Positions 51,572 to 58,787 of a DNA stretch of 64,000 bases are shown in pieces. The notes beneath the pieces were generated by a model. That model was given only the letters and a program-made list of their open reading frames with translations, did no database searches and had not been told where the DNA came from. The position numbers and the translations under genes were made by a program. Every line of letters starts with the position of its first letter. Position 1 is the stretch's first letter. The stretch is from Pedobacter hiemivivus. Lineage in GTDB: Bacteria > Bacteroidota > Bacteroidia > Sphingobacteriales > Sphingobacteriaceae. The DNA lies in the NCBI RefSeq assembly GCF_004331685.1, contig NZ_SJSM01000021.1, positions 1 to 64,000 of the forward strand. The letters run 5' to 3'.

Positions 51572-53932
51572 TTGAAGATAAAAAAGTATATATATAGCAC
51601 ACTACTGGTACTTTACTGCTTCTCAAGTTCCATTTTTGCAAAATCTCAAGCAACAGCTCCCCTTGCAAAAAATGGTGTAATAGACCTACGAGATCAATTG
51701 TTAGACCATAAAATTGCACTTAATGGCGAGTGGTTATTCTATTGGAATGAATTTTTAATGCCTGATAAACCTGAGCTAAGCCCAGGAAAGCTGGTCAATT
51801 TTCCTTTTATGTGGACAGACGAAATAAATGGTAAAAGCTTTCCCTCTAAAGGTTTTGCAACTTACAAGCTGACCATTTTGCTCCCTAAAAGCGACAACCC
51901 TTTAAGAATTGCGATGCCCGAAGTTTACAGCGCCTACCGTTTGTTTGTTAATGGACATAAAATGGCATCCAATGGGCATGTGAGCACAACTGCTAAAGAT
52001 TTTGTCCCCTACTGGGAATATAAAACAGTAGAGTTACCACGTAACGCAGATACCTTAACCCTATTGCTACAGATCGCAAACTTTACACATAGCAAGGGCG
52101 GCATTAAAAAAGCGATGTGGATAGGAGATAAAGAAGATATTATTCTAAAAAGGAAACAATCAGAAGCTATTGATTTATTGCTAACTGGTTGCCTGATCAT
52201 GGGTGGATTTTTCTTTTTAGGCCTTTATTTAATGGGCAACAGAGATAAAGCCATTTTATTATTCGCCTTATTCTCGATAGTTTATAGCTACAGAATTGTC
52301 GGAATAGACAACTATGAACTCCATACGGTTTTACCCCATGTCAATTGGTACTTAACAGTACGCCTTGAGTATTTAACGCTGTTTTTAGGCATAGGATTAT
52401 TTGCCTTGTACACGCGCTACCTTTACCCGGCCGAAGTGAATATTGATATTATAAGAGCCTTTTGCTTACTCTGTTTTGGTTTTTCTTTAGCGGCACTTTT
52501 CTTAGCCCCGATCTATTTTACTCAATTAATGAATCCCTTTCTTGCAGTGATGATATTCTGCCTGGTCTATGTGCCTTATGTATATATGTTGGCCTACATC
52601 AGGAAAAGGCCCGGAGCCATTTATACTTTGATGAGTTCATTTGCACTGATGCCGGTTTTCGCTATATCGCTGTTTCACTACTGGTCAATAATCCCTCAAT
52701 TCCAATTACTTAGCTTCCTTTTCTACATTAGCTTTTTCTTTCTTCAATCACTTATACTTTCACATCGGGTTTCATTTAAATTGAAAAAGGCGAGAGTTGA
52801 GGCAGAACAAGGATTAAAAGCAAAAAGTGAGTTTTTAAGCACCATGAGTCATGAGATCAGAACTCCGTTAAATGCAGTTATTGGCATGAGTCACCTGCTC
52901 TTAAAAAATACCCCCAGGGATGATCAAAAAGAGCAATTGGATGTAATGCTTTTCTCTGCAAACAATCTGCTATCGATAGTAAATGACATTTTAGACCTCA
53001 ATAAAATTGAAGCAGGAAAAGTCTCCTTTGAGCGCATTGAGATGGATGTAGCTTCCATTGCTGGGAATATTGTTTCAGGACTACAGGGGGCAGCAAATGA
53101 TAAGGGTATTGGCTTGACACTAAATGTCGACACGGACCTAAAAAACAGACTACTGGGCGACCCTACCCGCCTATCTCAGGTGATTACCAACTTGGTACAC
53201 AATGCTATAAAATTTACAAACCATGGCTTTGTACAGGTAGGCGTAAAAGTGATTGCGCAAACGGATGATACTATAACGCTAAACATTGAAGTTACAGATA
53301 CGGGTATTGGCATATCAAAGGATAAACAGCGTGTTATTTTTGAAAGGTTTACACAAGCCGACTCTTCTACCTCCAGAGGGTTCGGTGGAACTGGTCTGGG
53401 CTTATCTATTTGCAAACGCATACTAGAGCTTCAAAACTCATCCCTAAACCTGGTTAGTTACGTAGGAAAAGGATCTACATTTTATTTTGTACAGACCTTT
53501 GATAAGAGCCTAAAAACGCTAGAGCTTAATAAACTGGAACAATTACCAAATGAAAGTGACCAGCTACTTACTGGTATCCATATCTTACTGGTTGAAGATA
53601 ACCTAATGAATGTGCTTGTGGCGCAAAGATATCTAGAGCGCTGGGGTGCAACTATAGATGTTGCATTAAATGGTCAGGAAGCATTAGACAAACTCGATGT
53701 AAACAAGCATCAATTGATATTGATGGATTTACATATGCCAGTAATGGATGGTTATGAAGCTAGCACCAAAATGCGTCAAAATGGGGTTATTACCCCTATT
53801 ATTGCACTTACGGCCAACTTGCCTGAGGAAATAGAATTAAGGGTAGCGGAGGCTGGGATTGATGACATCGTGATCAAACCGTTTTTACCTGATGAATTGT
53901 ACAGGAAAGTTTTACACCATCTTTCTTACTAA
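51572..53932 (+). CDS. 7TMR-DISM hybrid sensor histidine kinase with receiver domain (TTG start)
   Basis: A 786-residue hybrid kinase. Signal peptide 1-23 leads into a periplasmic DISMED2-like jelly roll (about 30-190), followed by seven membrane helices (about 203-395), a HisKA domain with the phosphoacceptor H427 in FLSTMSHEIRTPLN, a HATPase_c domain (N-box LVHNAIKFTNHG, G boxes DTGIGI and GTGLGLS) and a C-terminal receiver with phospho-acceptor D719 in LMDLHMPVMDG and K in VIKPF. There is no DNA-binding domain in the protein and no partner regulator next to it. The first codon is TTG at 51572 by homology of the signal peptide start. Confidence 0.9.
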   Translation: MKIKKYIYSTLLVLYCFSSSIFAKSQATAPLAKNGVIDLRDQLLDHKIALNGEWLFYWNEFLMPDKPELSPGKLVNFPFMWTDEINGKSFPSKGFATYKLTILLPKSDNPLRIAMPEVYSAYRLFVNGHKMASNGHVSTTAKDFVPYWEYKTVELPRNADTLTLLLQIANFTHSKGGIKKAMWIGDKEDIILKRKQSEAIDLLLTGCLIMGGFFFLGLYLMGNRDKAILLFALFSIVYSYRIVGIDNYELHTVLPHVNWYLTVRLEYLTLFLGIGLFALYTRYLYPAEVNIDIIRAFCLLCFGFSLAALFLAPIYFTQLMNPFLAVMIFCLVYVPYVYMLAYIRKRPGAIYTLMSSFALMPVFAISLFHYWSIIPQFQLLSFLFYISFFFLQSLILSHRVSFKLKKARVEAEQGLKAKSEFLSTMSHEIRTPLNAVIGMSHLLLKNTPRDDQKEQLDVMLFSANNLLSIVNDILDLNKIEAGKVSFERIEMDVASIAGNIVSGLQGAANDKGIGLTLNVDTDLKNRLLGDPTRLSQVITNLVHNAIKFTNHGFVQVGVKVIAQTDDTITLNIEVTDTGIGISKDKQRVIFERFTQADSSTSRGFGGTGLGLSICKRILELQNSSLNLVSYVGKGSTFYFVQTFDKSLKTLELNKLEQLPNESDQLLTGIHILLVEDNLMNVLVAQRYLERWGATIDVALNGQEALDKLDVNKHQLILMDLHMPVMDGYEASTKMRQNGVITPIIALTANLPEEIELRVAEAGIDDIVIKPFLPDELYRKVLHHLSY

Positions 53933-53937
53933 ATAAA

Positions 53938-53967
53938 AAAAGGGCAATCTTTTCAGATAGCCCTTTT
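53938..53967. terminator. Bidirectional terminator between kinase and bacilliredoxin genes
   Basis: AAAAGGGC and GCCCTTTT pair, continued by four further pairs after one mismatch, with a short loop. The A run on one side and T run on the other allow ending of both convergent transcripts. Confidence 0.75.
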
Positions 53968-53989
53968 CATAAATCTTTCGTTTAAACGA

Positions 53990-54400
53990 TTAGCAATACT
54001 GATCGAATGCACCGATCAAACTATCTGCAATCATTTGTGCCGGGCGACCTTCAATCTGATGACGCTCGATCATATGAACCAACTTACCATCTTTAAATAA
54101 AGCCATTGCTGGTGATGAAGGAGGAAAAGGCATCATATAACCTCTTGCTCTATCTACTGCTTCTTTTTCCATACCTGCAAAAACTGTAACCAGTTTATCA
54201 GGATGTTTTTCATTAGCTGCTGCCAGTCTTGCTGCCGGGCGCGCGTTTGCAGCGGCACAACCGCATACAGAGTTTACAACAACAAATACAGTTCCTTCGC
54301 CACTGATAGCGTTATCAACATCTTCTGCCGTTTTTAATTCTTCAAAACCTACTTTAGTAAGTTCTGCACGCATTGGTTCTACTAAATATTCTGGATACAT
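53990..54400 (-). CDS. Bacilliredoxin (BrxA/BrxB family)
   Basis: A 136-residue thioredoxin-like protein (former DUF1094, YphP/YqiW family). The active site is C46-G-C48 in VNSVCGCAAANARPA, the hallmark C-G-C. The start MYPEYLVEPMRAELTKVGF and the segments TVFAGMEKEAVDRAR and PSSPAMALFKDGKLVHMIERH fit the family closely. Bacilliredoxins remove bacillithiol or similar thiols from oxidised proteins. It is a single gene with a very good promoter upstream at 54438-54468. Confidence 0.93.
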   Translation of the reverse strand: MYPEYLVEPMRAELTKVGFEELKTAEDVDNAISGEGTVFVVVNSVCGCAAANARPAARLAAANEKHPDKLVTVFAGMEKEAVDRARGYMMPFPPSSPAMALFKDGKLVHMIERHQIEGRPAQMIADSLIGAFDQYC

Positions 54401-54437
54401 ATGCTTTAAGTACTTTTATAATTCCTATTTGAATATA

Positions 54438-54468
54438 CAAATGTACAGCACTTGTAGTTAGCATCAAA
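54438..54468 (-). promoter_or_regulatory. Promoter of the bacilliredoxin gene
   Basis: On the minus strand TTTG (54465-54468), 19 bp, then TACATTTG (54438-54445) match the -33 and -7 boxes of the Bacteroidota primary sigma factor exactly, with the ATG 37 bp downstream. Confidence 0.75.
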
Positions 54469-54607
54469 GGTCTAGCGGGTTATGGAGATAGTTTTTACCA
54501 TTAAATTACTTTGAACGGTTAGTTAACGACCTGCTGCACCATTGCTATTTGGAGGAGAAAGTATACCTTTAAAATTCATTCTGAAAAGCATAAATTAAAC
54601 TACAGAG

Positions 54608-54916
54608 ATGATGAATACTAAAACCCAGCCCCTGTTCCGCCTAGAAATGGATCCTAATAAATTGGACTCAAAAATTAAAAGCTTTGAATACAATGGAAAT
54701 CATTATCTATATGTATGCCATTTGAATGTGTATTCAACAAAAGCTGCAGGACACCACGATGATCGTCCAGACCAGGTTAAGTATTTGATAAAAAGCTTTT
54801 ATGGCAAATATCTTGACGAAATAGTTCCTCTTAAGGATTTTGAAGCTAATAATTTTTATGAAAAACTAGCGGAAGATATTGACGCTCATTTGATTTCAAT
54901 AGAGGGAAGTTATTAA
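54608..54916 (+). CDS. Hypothetical protein, 102 residues
   Basis: I do not recognise this small soluble protein. It starts MMNTKTQPLFRLEMDPNK and continues with FEYNGNHYLYVCHLNVYSTK, a His/Asp-rich turn AAGHHDDRPDQ and a helical, acidic C-terminus FEANNFYEKLAEDIDAHLI. No signal peptide or membrane segment. AGAG-type purines just before the ATG support translation. It stands 71 bp ahead of ahcY, which has its own promoter, so the two need not be linked. Two Met codons at the start are both possible initiators. Confidence 0.55.
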   Translation: MMNTKTQPLFRLEMDPNKLDSKIKSFEYNGNHYLYVCHLNVYSTKAAGHHDDRPDQVKYLIKSFYGKYLDEIVPLKDFEANNFYEKLAEDIDAHLISIEGSY

Positions 54917-54930
54917 TTCCAAAAATGCTT

Positions 54931-54963
54931 TTTTGTAATTGGCAAAGGAATGCCGTAAATTTG
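54931..54963 (+). promoter_or_regulatory. Promoter of ahcY
   Basis: TTTTG (54931-54935), 20 bp, then TAAATTTG (54956-54963) match the -33/-7 pattern closely; the ATG of ahcY follows 24 bp later. Confidence 0.75.
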
Positions 54964-54987
54964 CACTTCATTTAAACAAAAAAAAAT

Positions 54988-56304
54988 ATGTCATCAGTAG
55001 AGACAACTTACGTTCCTTACAAAGTTAAGGACATTTCACTGGCAGAATGGGGCCGCAAAGAAATCGGATTGGCAGAGGCAGAAATGCCGGGCTTAATGTC
55101 ATTACGTGAAGAATTCGGACCATCAAAACCTTTAAAAGGTGCCCGCATTGCAGGATGCTTACACATGACCATCCAGACTGCGGTTTTAATTGAAACATTA
55201 GTAGAACTTGGTGCTGAAGTGACTTGGTCATCTTGCAACATTTTCTCTACACAAGACCATGCTGCTGCTGCTATTGCTGCTGCAGGTATTCAGGTTTACG
55301 CCTGGAAAGGTTTAGATGAAGAGAGCTTTGACTGGTGTATCGAGCAAACTTTACATTTCGGTCCTGAGCGCCAGCCATTAAACATGATCTTAGATGATGG
55401 TGGTGATTTGACTAACATGGTATTCGATAGATTCCCTGAACTGATTGCTGCAATCAAAGGTTTATCTGAAGAAACCACTACAGGCGTACACCGTTTATAT
55501 GAGCGCATGAAAAATGGCACTTTGCATTTACCTGCAATCAATGTAAACGATTCAGTTACTAAATCTAAATTTGACAATAAATACGGCTGCCGTGAGTCGT
55601 TAGTTGATGCGATCCGTCGTGCTACTGACGTAATGATGGCTGGTAAAGTTGCTGTTGTAGTAGGTTATGGTGATGTAGGTAAAGGTTCTGCAGAATCTTT
55701 AAGCTCACAAGGTGTACGTGTAATCGTTTCAGAAATTGATCCGATCTGTGCACTACAAGCTGCAATGGAAGGTTATGAAGTTAAAAAATTCGCTACAGCT
55801 GTTAAAGAAGCTGATATCATTGTAACCACTACTGGTAACTGTGATATTGTTCGTGCTGAGCACTTCAAAACCATGAAAGACAAAGCGATCGTTTGTAACA
55901 TTGGTCACTTCGACAATGAGATTGACGTTGCTTGGTTAAACAAAAACTACGGCAATACTAAAATAGAAATCAAACCTCAAGTAGATTTGTATACTATTGA
56001 TGGTAAAGACATCATTTTATTAGCTGAAGGTCGTTTGGTAAACTTAGGTTGCGCAACTGGTCACCCTAGTTTTGTAATGTCTAACTCATTTACAAACCAA
56101 ACTTTAGCCCAATTAGAGCTTTGGACTAACACAGATAAATATGAGAACAAAGTATATGTTCTTCCTAAATATTTAGATGAGAAAGTAGCACGTTTACATT
56201 TAGCTAAAATTGGTGTAGAACTTGATGTTTTAGATCAACACCAAGCTGATTATATCGGTGTTCCAGTTGAAGGTCCGTTTAAACCTGAAGCTTACAGATA
56301 CTAA
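54988..56304 (+). CDS. ahcY: Adenosylhomocysteinase
   Basis: A 438-residue enzyme that splits S-adenosylhomocysteine into adenosine and homocysteine, recycling SAM. Motifs include the substrate domain GCLHMTIQTAVLIETL, SCNIFSTQDHAAAAIA, DDGGDLTNMV, NVNDSVTKSKFDNKYGCRES, the NAD-binding VVVGYGDVGKGSAES, GHFDNEIDVAWL and the C-terminal LDEKVARLHLAKIGVELD...YRY. Length fits the bacterial type. It is a single transcription unit with its own promoter and terminator, and its codon use (many GCT, GGT, GTA) suggests high expression. Confidence 0.97.
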   Translation: MSSVETTYVPYKVKDISLAEWGRKEIGLAEAEMPGLMSLREEFGPSKPLKGARIAGCLHMTIQTAVLIETLVELGAEVTWSSCNIFSTQDHAAAAIAAAGIQVYAWKGLDEESFDWCIEQTLHFGPERQPLNMILDDGGDLTNMVFDRFPELIAAIKGLSEETTTGVHRLYERMKNGTLHLPAINVNDSVTKSKFDNKYGCRESLVDAIRRATDVMMAGKVAVVVGYGDVGKGSAESLSSQGVRVIVSEIDPICALQAAMEGYEVKKFATAVKEADIIVTTTGNCDIVRAEHFKTMKDKAIVCNIGHFDNEIDVAWLNKNYGNTKIEIKPQVDLYTIDGKDIILLAEGRLVNLGCATGHPSFVMSNSFTNQTLAQLELWTNTDKYENKVYVLPKYLDEKVARLHLAKIGVELDVLDQHQADYIGVPVEGPFKPEAYRY

Positions 56305-56338
56305 CCGTAACAACGGATACTAAATCTGTTAAAAATAG

Positions 56339-56373
56339 AAAAGGGATGCAATTATAAAATTGCATCCCTTTTT
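56339..56373. terminator. Strong terminator after ahcY
   Basis: AAAAGGGATGCAAT at 56339-56352 and ATTGCATCCCTTTT at 56359-56372 form a perfect 14-bp stem with a 6-nt loop, with A and T runs at the two ends, so it can serve both ahcY and the convergent channel gene. Confidence 0.88.
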
Positions 56374-56385
56374 CATTAAAATTAT

Positions 56386-57960
56386 TTATGCTTTCTCCGG
56401 ACTCACAACAGTACTGGCATTCCCATCTCTGATCGCCTGATAATGAGGAGACATAATCTCCACACCCGCTGTATCAAATGCAGTATGAATGTTTTTATGA
56501 ATTTCGGAATAAATAGCCGGCATCCGTTTAGGATTACTGATATAAGCATTCAATTGGTACGACACGTACCAATCTTCCAAACTTGTCTGCAACACAAAAG
56601 GTTGTTTTTCTTTAACTACCCCTTCCGAAGCCAAAGCTGCATTGATCAGCAATTCATGCGCTGTAGCCCAGGGAATATCATAGCCCAACGTAACTGTAGT
56701 ATGAACAATTAGGCCATCCTGTGCAGCCAGACTACTATAATTTACAGTATTCCCATTTAGTATCGCACTATTGGGAATGGTGATCACCTCATTTTTAAAG
56801 GTTAAGACACGCGTTACCAACAGGGACTTCTCTTGAACAGCCCCAGTGGTTTCGCCAATCTTAACCACATCGCCAATCCTAAATGGCCTCATATAGGTGA
56901 TAACCATCCCGGCAACACCATTACTAATCGCTGATGAAGACCCAAATGAGATCAGTACTCCTAAAAACACAGAAACACCTTTAAATATCTCAGAATTTGA
57001 GCCTGGAATAAAAGGCCAAATCACCACAATCATAAATGCATTTAGTACGATCTTCACAATGTTATACGTTGGCTTCGCCCAATCTGGGTAAAACCCATTG
57101 ATCTTTAATCGCTCGGCGGCAATCTCATTAGAGAAAAACCGAATCACTTTTTTTATATAGTGAAAAACGACAACTATCACTGCTATGGTAATTAAATTGG
57201 GGATGAAGTCGATTATTGCGCTAAATATATTTTTTAAAGGATTAAGTACAAATCCGATCAAACTATCACTCCAGGGCTTGGTCCATGGAAAGAGCCGGAA
57301 TACAATAGGAAGGGTAAGGTAAACCAGGATAAATATGACGACAATCTTAATCAGGTTCAATACCTTTTTGATCAGGAAGAGCTCATTTTTAGAGTTAATC
57401 AGCTCATAATTTTTAATCTTAAAGCCAGAAATTCTGGCATGAAGCTTAACACGCAACCAGGCATTAAACCGGTTTGAATACTTATTTAAAAAATAGATAC
57501 ACATCACCATAATGGCAATGATGAACAATCCTAATGCTCCTCGCTTTAATAACTCTGTGACATCTGTATCCTTTTTATATGTACTTATGTTCTCAGCAAC
57601 AATATCTCGATAAGCCTTAGCCATCACCTCTTGATCCATTCTTACCGAGTCGGCATCTGTCTTCGATAAACTTAACAGCACATCACCCTTGTAAGCAATA
57701 TCGATCAGCGCCGAGTCTTTCACTGTGATTAATGAATCTGACACAAAAAGCAGGTCTTCGGACAGCGCGACTACTTTCGCAGAGGTTCTTTCGGCCCTTT
57801 CGACGGCAGACAAAGAGCCTAATTTATTTTTAACAAAAAACAGCGTATCTGAATGAGCAATAACAGGATACCCTTTAAAAATACTTTTGGTTTCTTGAGC
57901 GTAGCTGATGTTGTAAACACTGATAAAGGCAATAAAAACAAATAGAGATCGTATGGACAT
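56386..57960 (-). CDS. MscS-family mechanosensitive channel
   Basis: A 524-residue membrane protein. Signal peptide 1-22 (NISYAQ), a periplasmic domain with a helical, Ser/Asp-rich part (about 25-140), then five or six helices and the MscS core with the pore helix region GVLISFGSSSAISNGVAGMVI and the beta domain FRIGDVVKIGETTGAVQEKSLLVTR and NEVITIPNSAILNGNTVNYS. The C-terminal domain DWYVSYQLNAYISNP follows. It releases solutes when membrane tension rises. The ATG at 57960 is preferred because MSIRSLFVFIAF starts a normal signal peptide; an in-frame ATG at 57990 would overlap pdxJ. Confidence 0.9.
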   Translation of the reverse strand: MSIRSLFVFIAFISVYNISYAQETKSIFKGYPVIAHSDTLFFVKNKLGSLSAVERAERTSAKVVALSEDLLFVSDSLITVKDSALIDIAYKGDVLLSLSKTDADSVRMDQEVMAKAYRDIVAENISTYKKDTDVTELLKRGALGLFIIAIMVMCIYFLNKYSNRFNAWLRVKLHARISGFKIKNYELINSKNELFLIKKVLNLIKIVVIFILVYLTLPIVFRLFPWTKPWSDSLIGFVLNPLKNIFSAIIDFIPNLITIAVIVVVFHYIKKVIRFFSNEIAAERLKINGFYPDWAKPTYNIVKIVLNAFMIVVIWPFIPGSNSEIFKGVSVFLGVLISFGSSSAISNGVAGMVITYMRPFRIGDVVKIGETTGAVQEKSLLVTRVLTFKNEVITIPNSAILNGNTVNYSSLAAQDGLIVHTTVTLGYDIPWATAHELLINAALASEGVVKEKQPFVLQTSLEDWYVSYQLNAYISNPKRMPAIYSEIHKNIHTAFDTAGVEIMSPHYQAIRDGNASTVVSPEKA

Positions 57961-57972
57961 AGTTATTTCTTT

Positions 57973-57980
57973 TATATTTG
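57973..57980 (+). promoter_or_regulatory. -7 element immediately before pdxJ
   Basis: TATATTTG matches TAnnTTTG and ends only 3 bp before the pdxJ ATG at 57984. If used, transcription would begin at or next to the start codon, producing a leaderless mRNA. No -33 box is evident. Confidence 0.4.
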
Positions 57981-57983
57981 TGC

Positions 57984-58703
57984 ATGGCACATCTATCAGT
58001 AAATATCAACAAAATAGCTACGCTTCGCAATAGCCGAGGTGGCAATAATCCGGACCTTGTAAAAGTAGCTTTAGATTGTGAGCGTTTTGGCGCTGAAGGA
58101 ATAACGGTACACCCACGACCTGATGAAAGGCATATTCGCTATCAAGATGTTTTCGATTTAAAAGCCGTAATTGCTACAGAGTTTAATATTGAAGGCAACT
58201 GCAGAGAGGAAAAATTTGTAGATCTTGTTTTGGCAAACAAGCCTGCTCAAGTAACCTTAGTGCCAGATGCAGATGGACAACTTACCTCTAATCACGGATG
58301 GGACACCATAAAACATGCAGCCTATTTAAAAGAAATGGTTAGCTTATTCAAATCGGCAGGCATAAGGGTCTCTATTTTTGTAGATCCGGTTGTAGAAATG
58401 ATTGAAGCTGCTGCTTTAACCGGGACAGATAGGATTGAGCTATACACCGAAGCTTATGCACATAATTATTACGACAACAGAGAAAAAGCAGTTTTACCTT
58501 ATGTTGCAGCGGCACATAAAGCCAATGAACTTGGCTTGGGCATTAATGCAGGGCACGACCTTGATCTGCACAATCTGAAGTATTTTGCTCAAAGTATTCC
58601 CGGCTTACTTGAGGTCAGCATTGGTCATGCATTAATCAGCGATGCACTTTACTTAGGCCTTGAAAACACCATACAAATGTACCTGCAACAATTGAAGCAT
58701 TAA
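57984..58703 (+). CDS. pdxJ: Pyridoxine 5'-phosphate synthase
   Basis: A 239-residue TIM-barrel enzyme that condenses 1-deoxyxylulose 5-phosphate with 3-amino-2-oxopropyl phosphate in vitamin B6 synthesis. Motifs: LSVNINKIATLRNSRGG with the conserved N-x-x-A-x-L-R, FGAEGITVHPRPDERHIR, VTLVPDADGQLTSNHGWD, FVDPVVEMIEAA, IELYTEAYA, GLGINAGHDLDLHNL and LLEVSIGHALISDAL. I start it at the ATG at 57984, where the protein is MAHLSVN; the TTG at 57978 would add two residues. It is divergent from the channel gene with 23 bp between starts. Confidence 0.95.
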   Translation: MAHLSVNINKIATLRNSRGGNNPDLVKVALDCERFGAEGITVHPRPDERHIRYQDVFDLKAVIATEFNIEGNCREEKFVDLVLANKPAQVTLVPDADGQLTSNHGWDTIKHAAYLKEMVSLFKSAGIRVSIFVDPVVEMIEAAALTGTDRIELYTEAYAHNYYDNREKAVLPYVAAAHKANELGLGINAGHDLDLHNLKYFAQSIPGLLEVSIGHALISDALYLGLENTIQMYLQQLKH

Positions 58704-58755
58704 TACATAAAAGTTTTATGAAGTCTTTTTGACTGAAGCTAAGGGTATTTTTTAT

Positions 58756-58763
58756 TACCTTTG
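58756..58763 (+). promoter_or_regulatory. -7 element for gcvP
   Basis: TACCTTTG matches TAnnTTTG and lies 24 bp before the ATG at 58788. A TTTG at 58728-58731 is at a longer spacing (24 bp) than usual. It excludes the in-frame TTG at 58761, which falls inside the element, as the start codon. Confidence 0.55.
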
Positions 58764-58787
58764 CGCAACTTTTTATTCATAGACTTC

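Noticed and set aside
57961..57990. Upstream ATG at 57990 for the MscS channel
   Set aside because: It would overlap the pdxJ start and place ten polar residues before an otherwise normal signal peptide.
58761..58787. TTG start adding nine residues to GcvP
   Set aside because: The TTG is the last part of the -7 element TACCTTTG; the ATG at 58788 gives the normal GcvP start.
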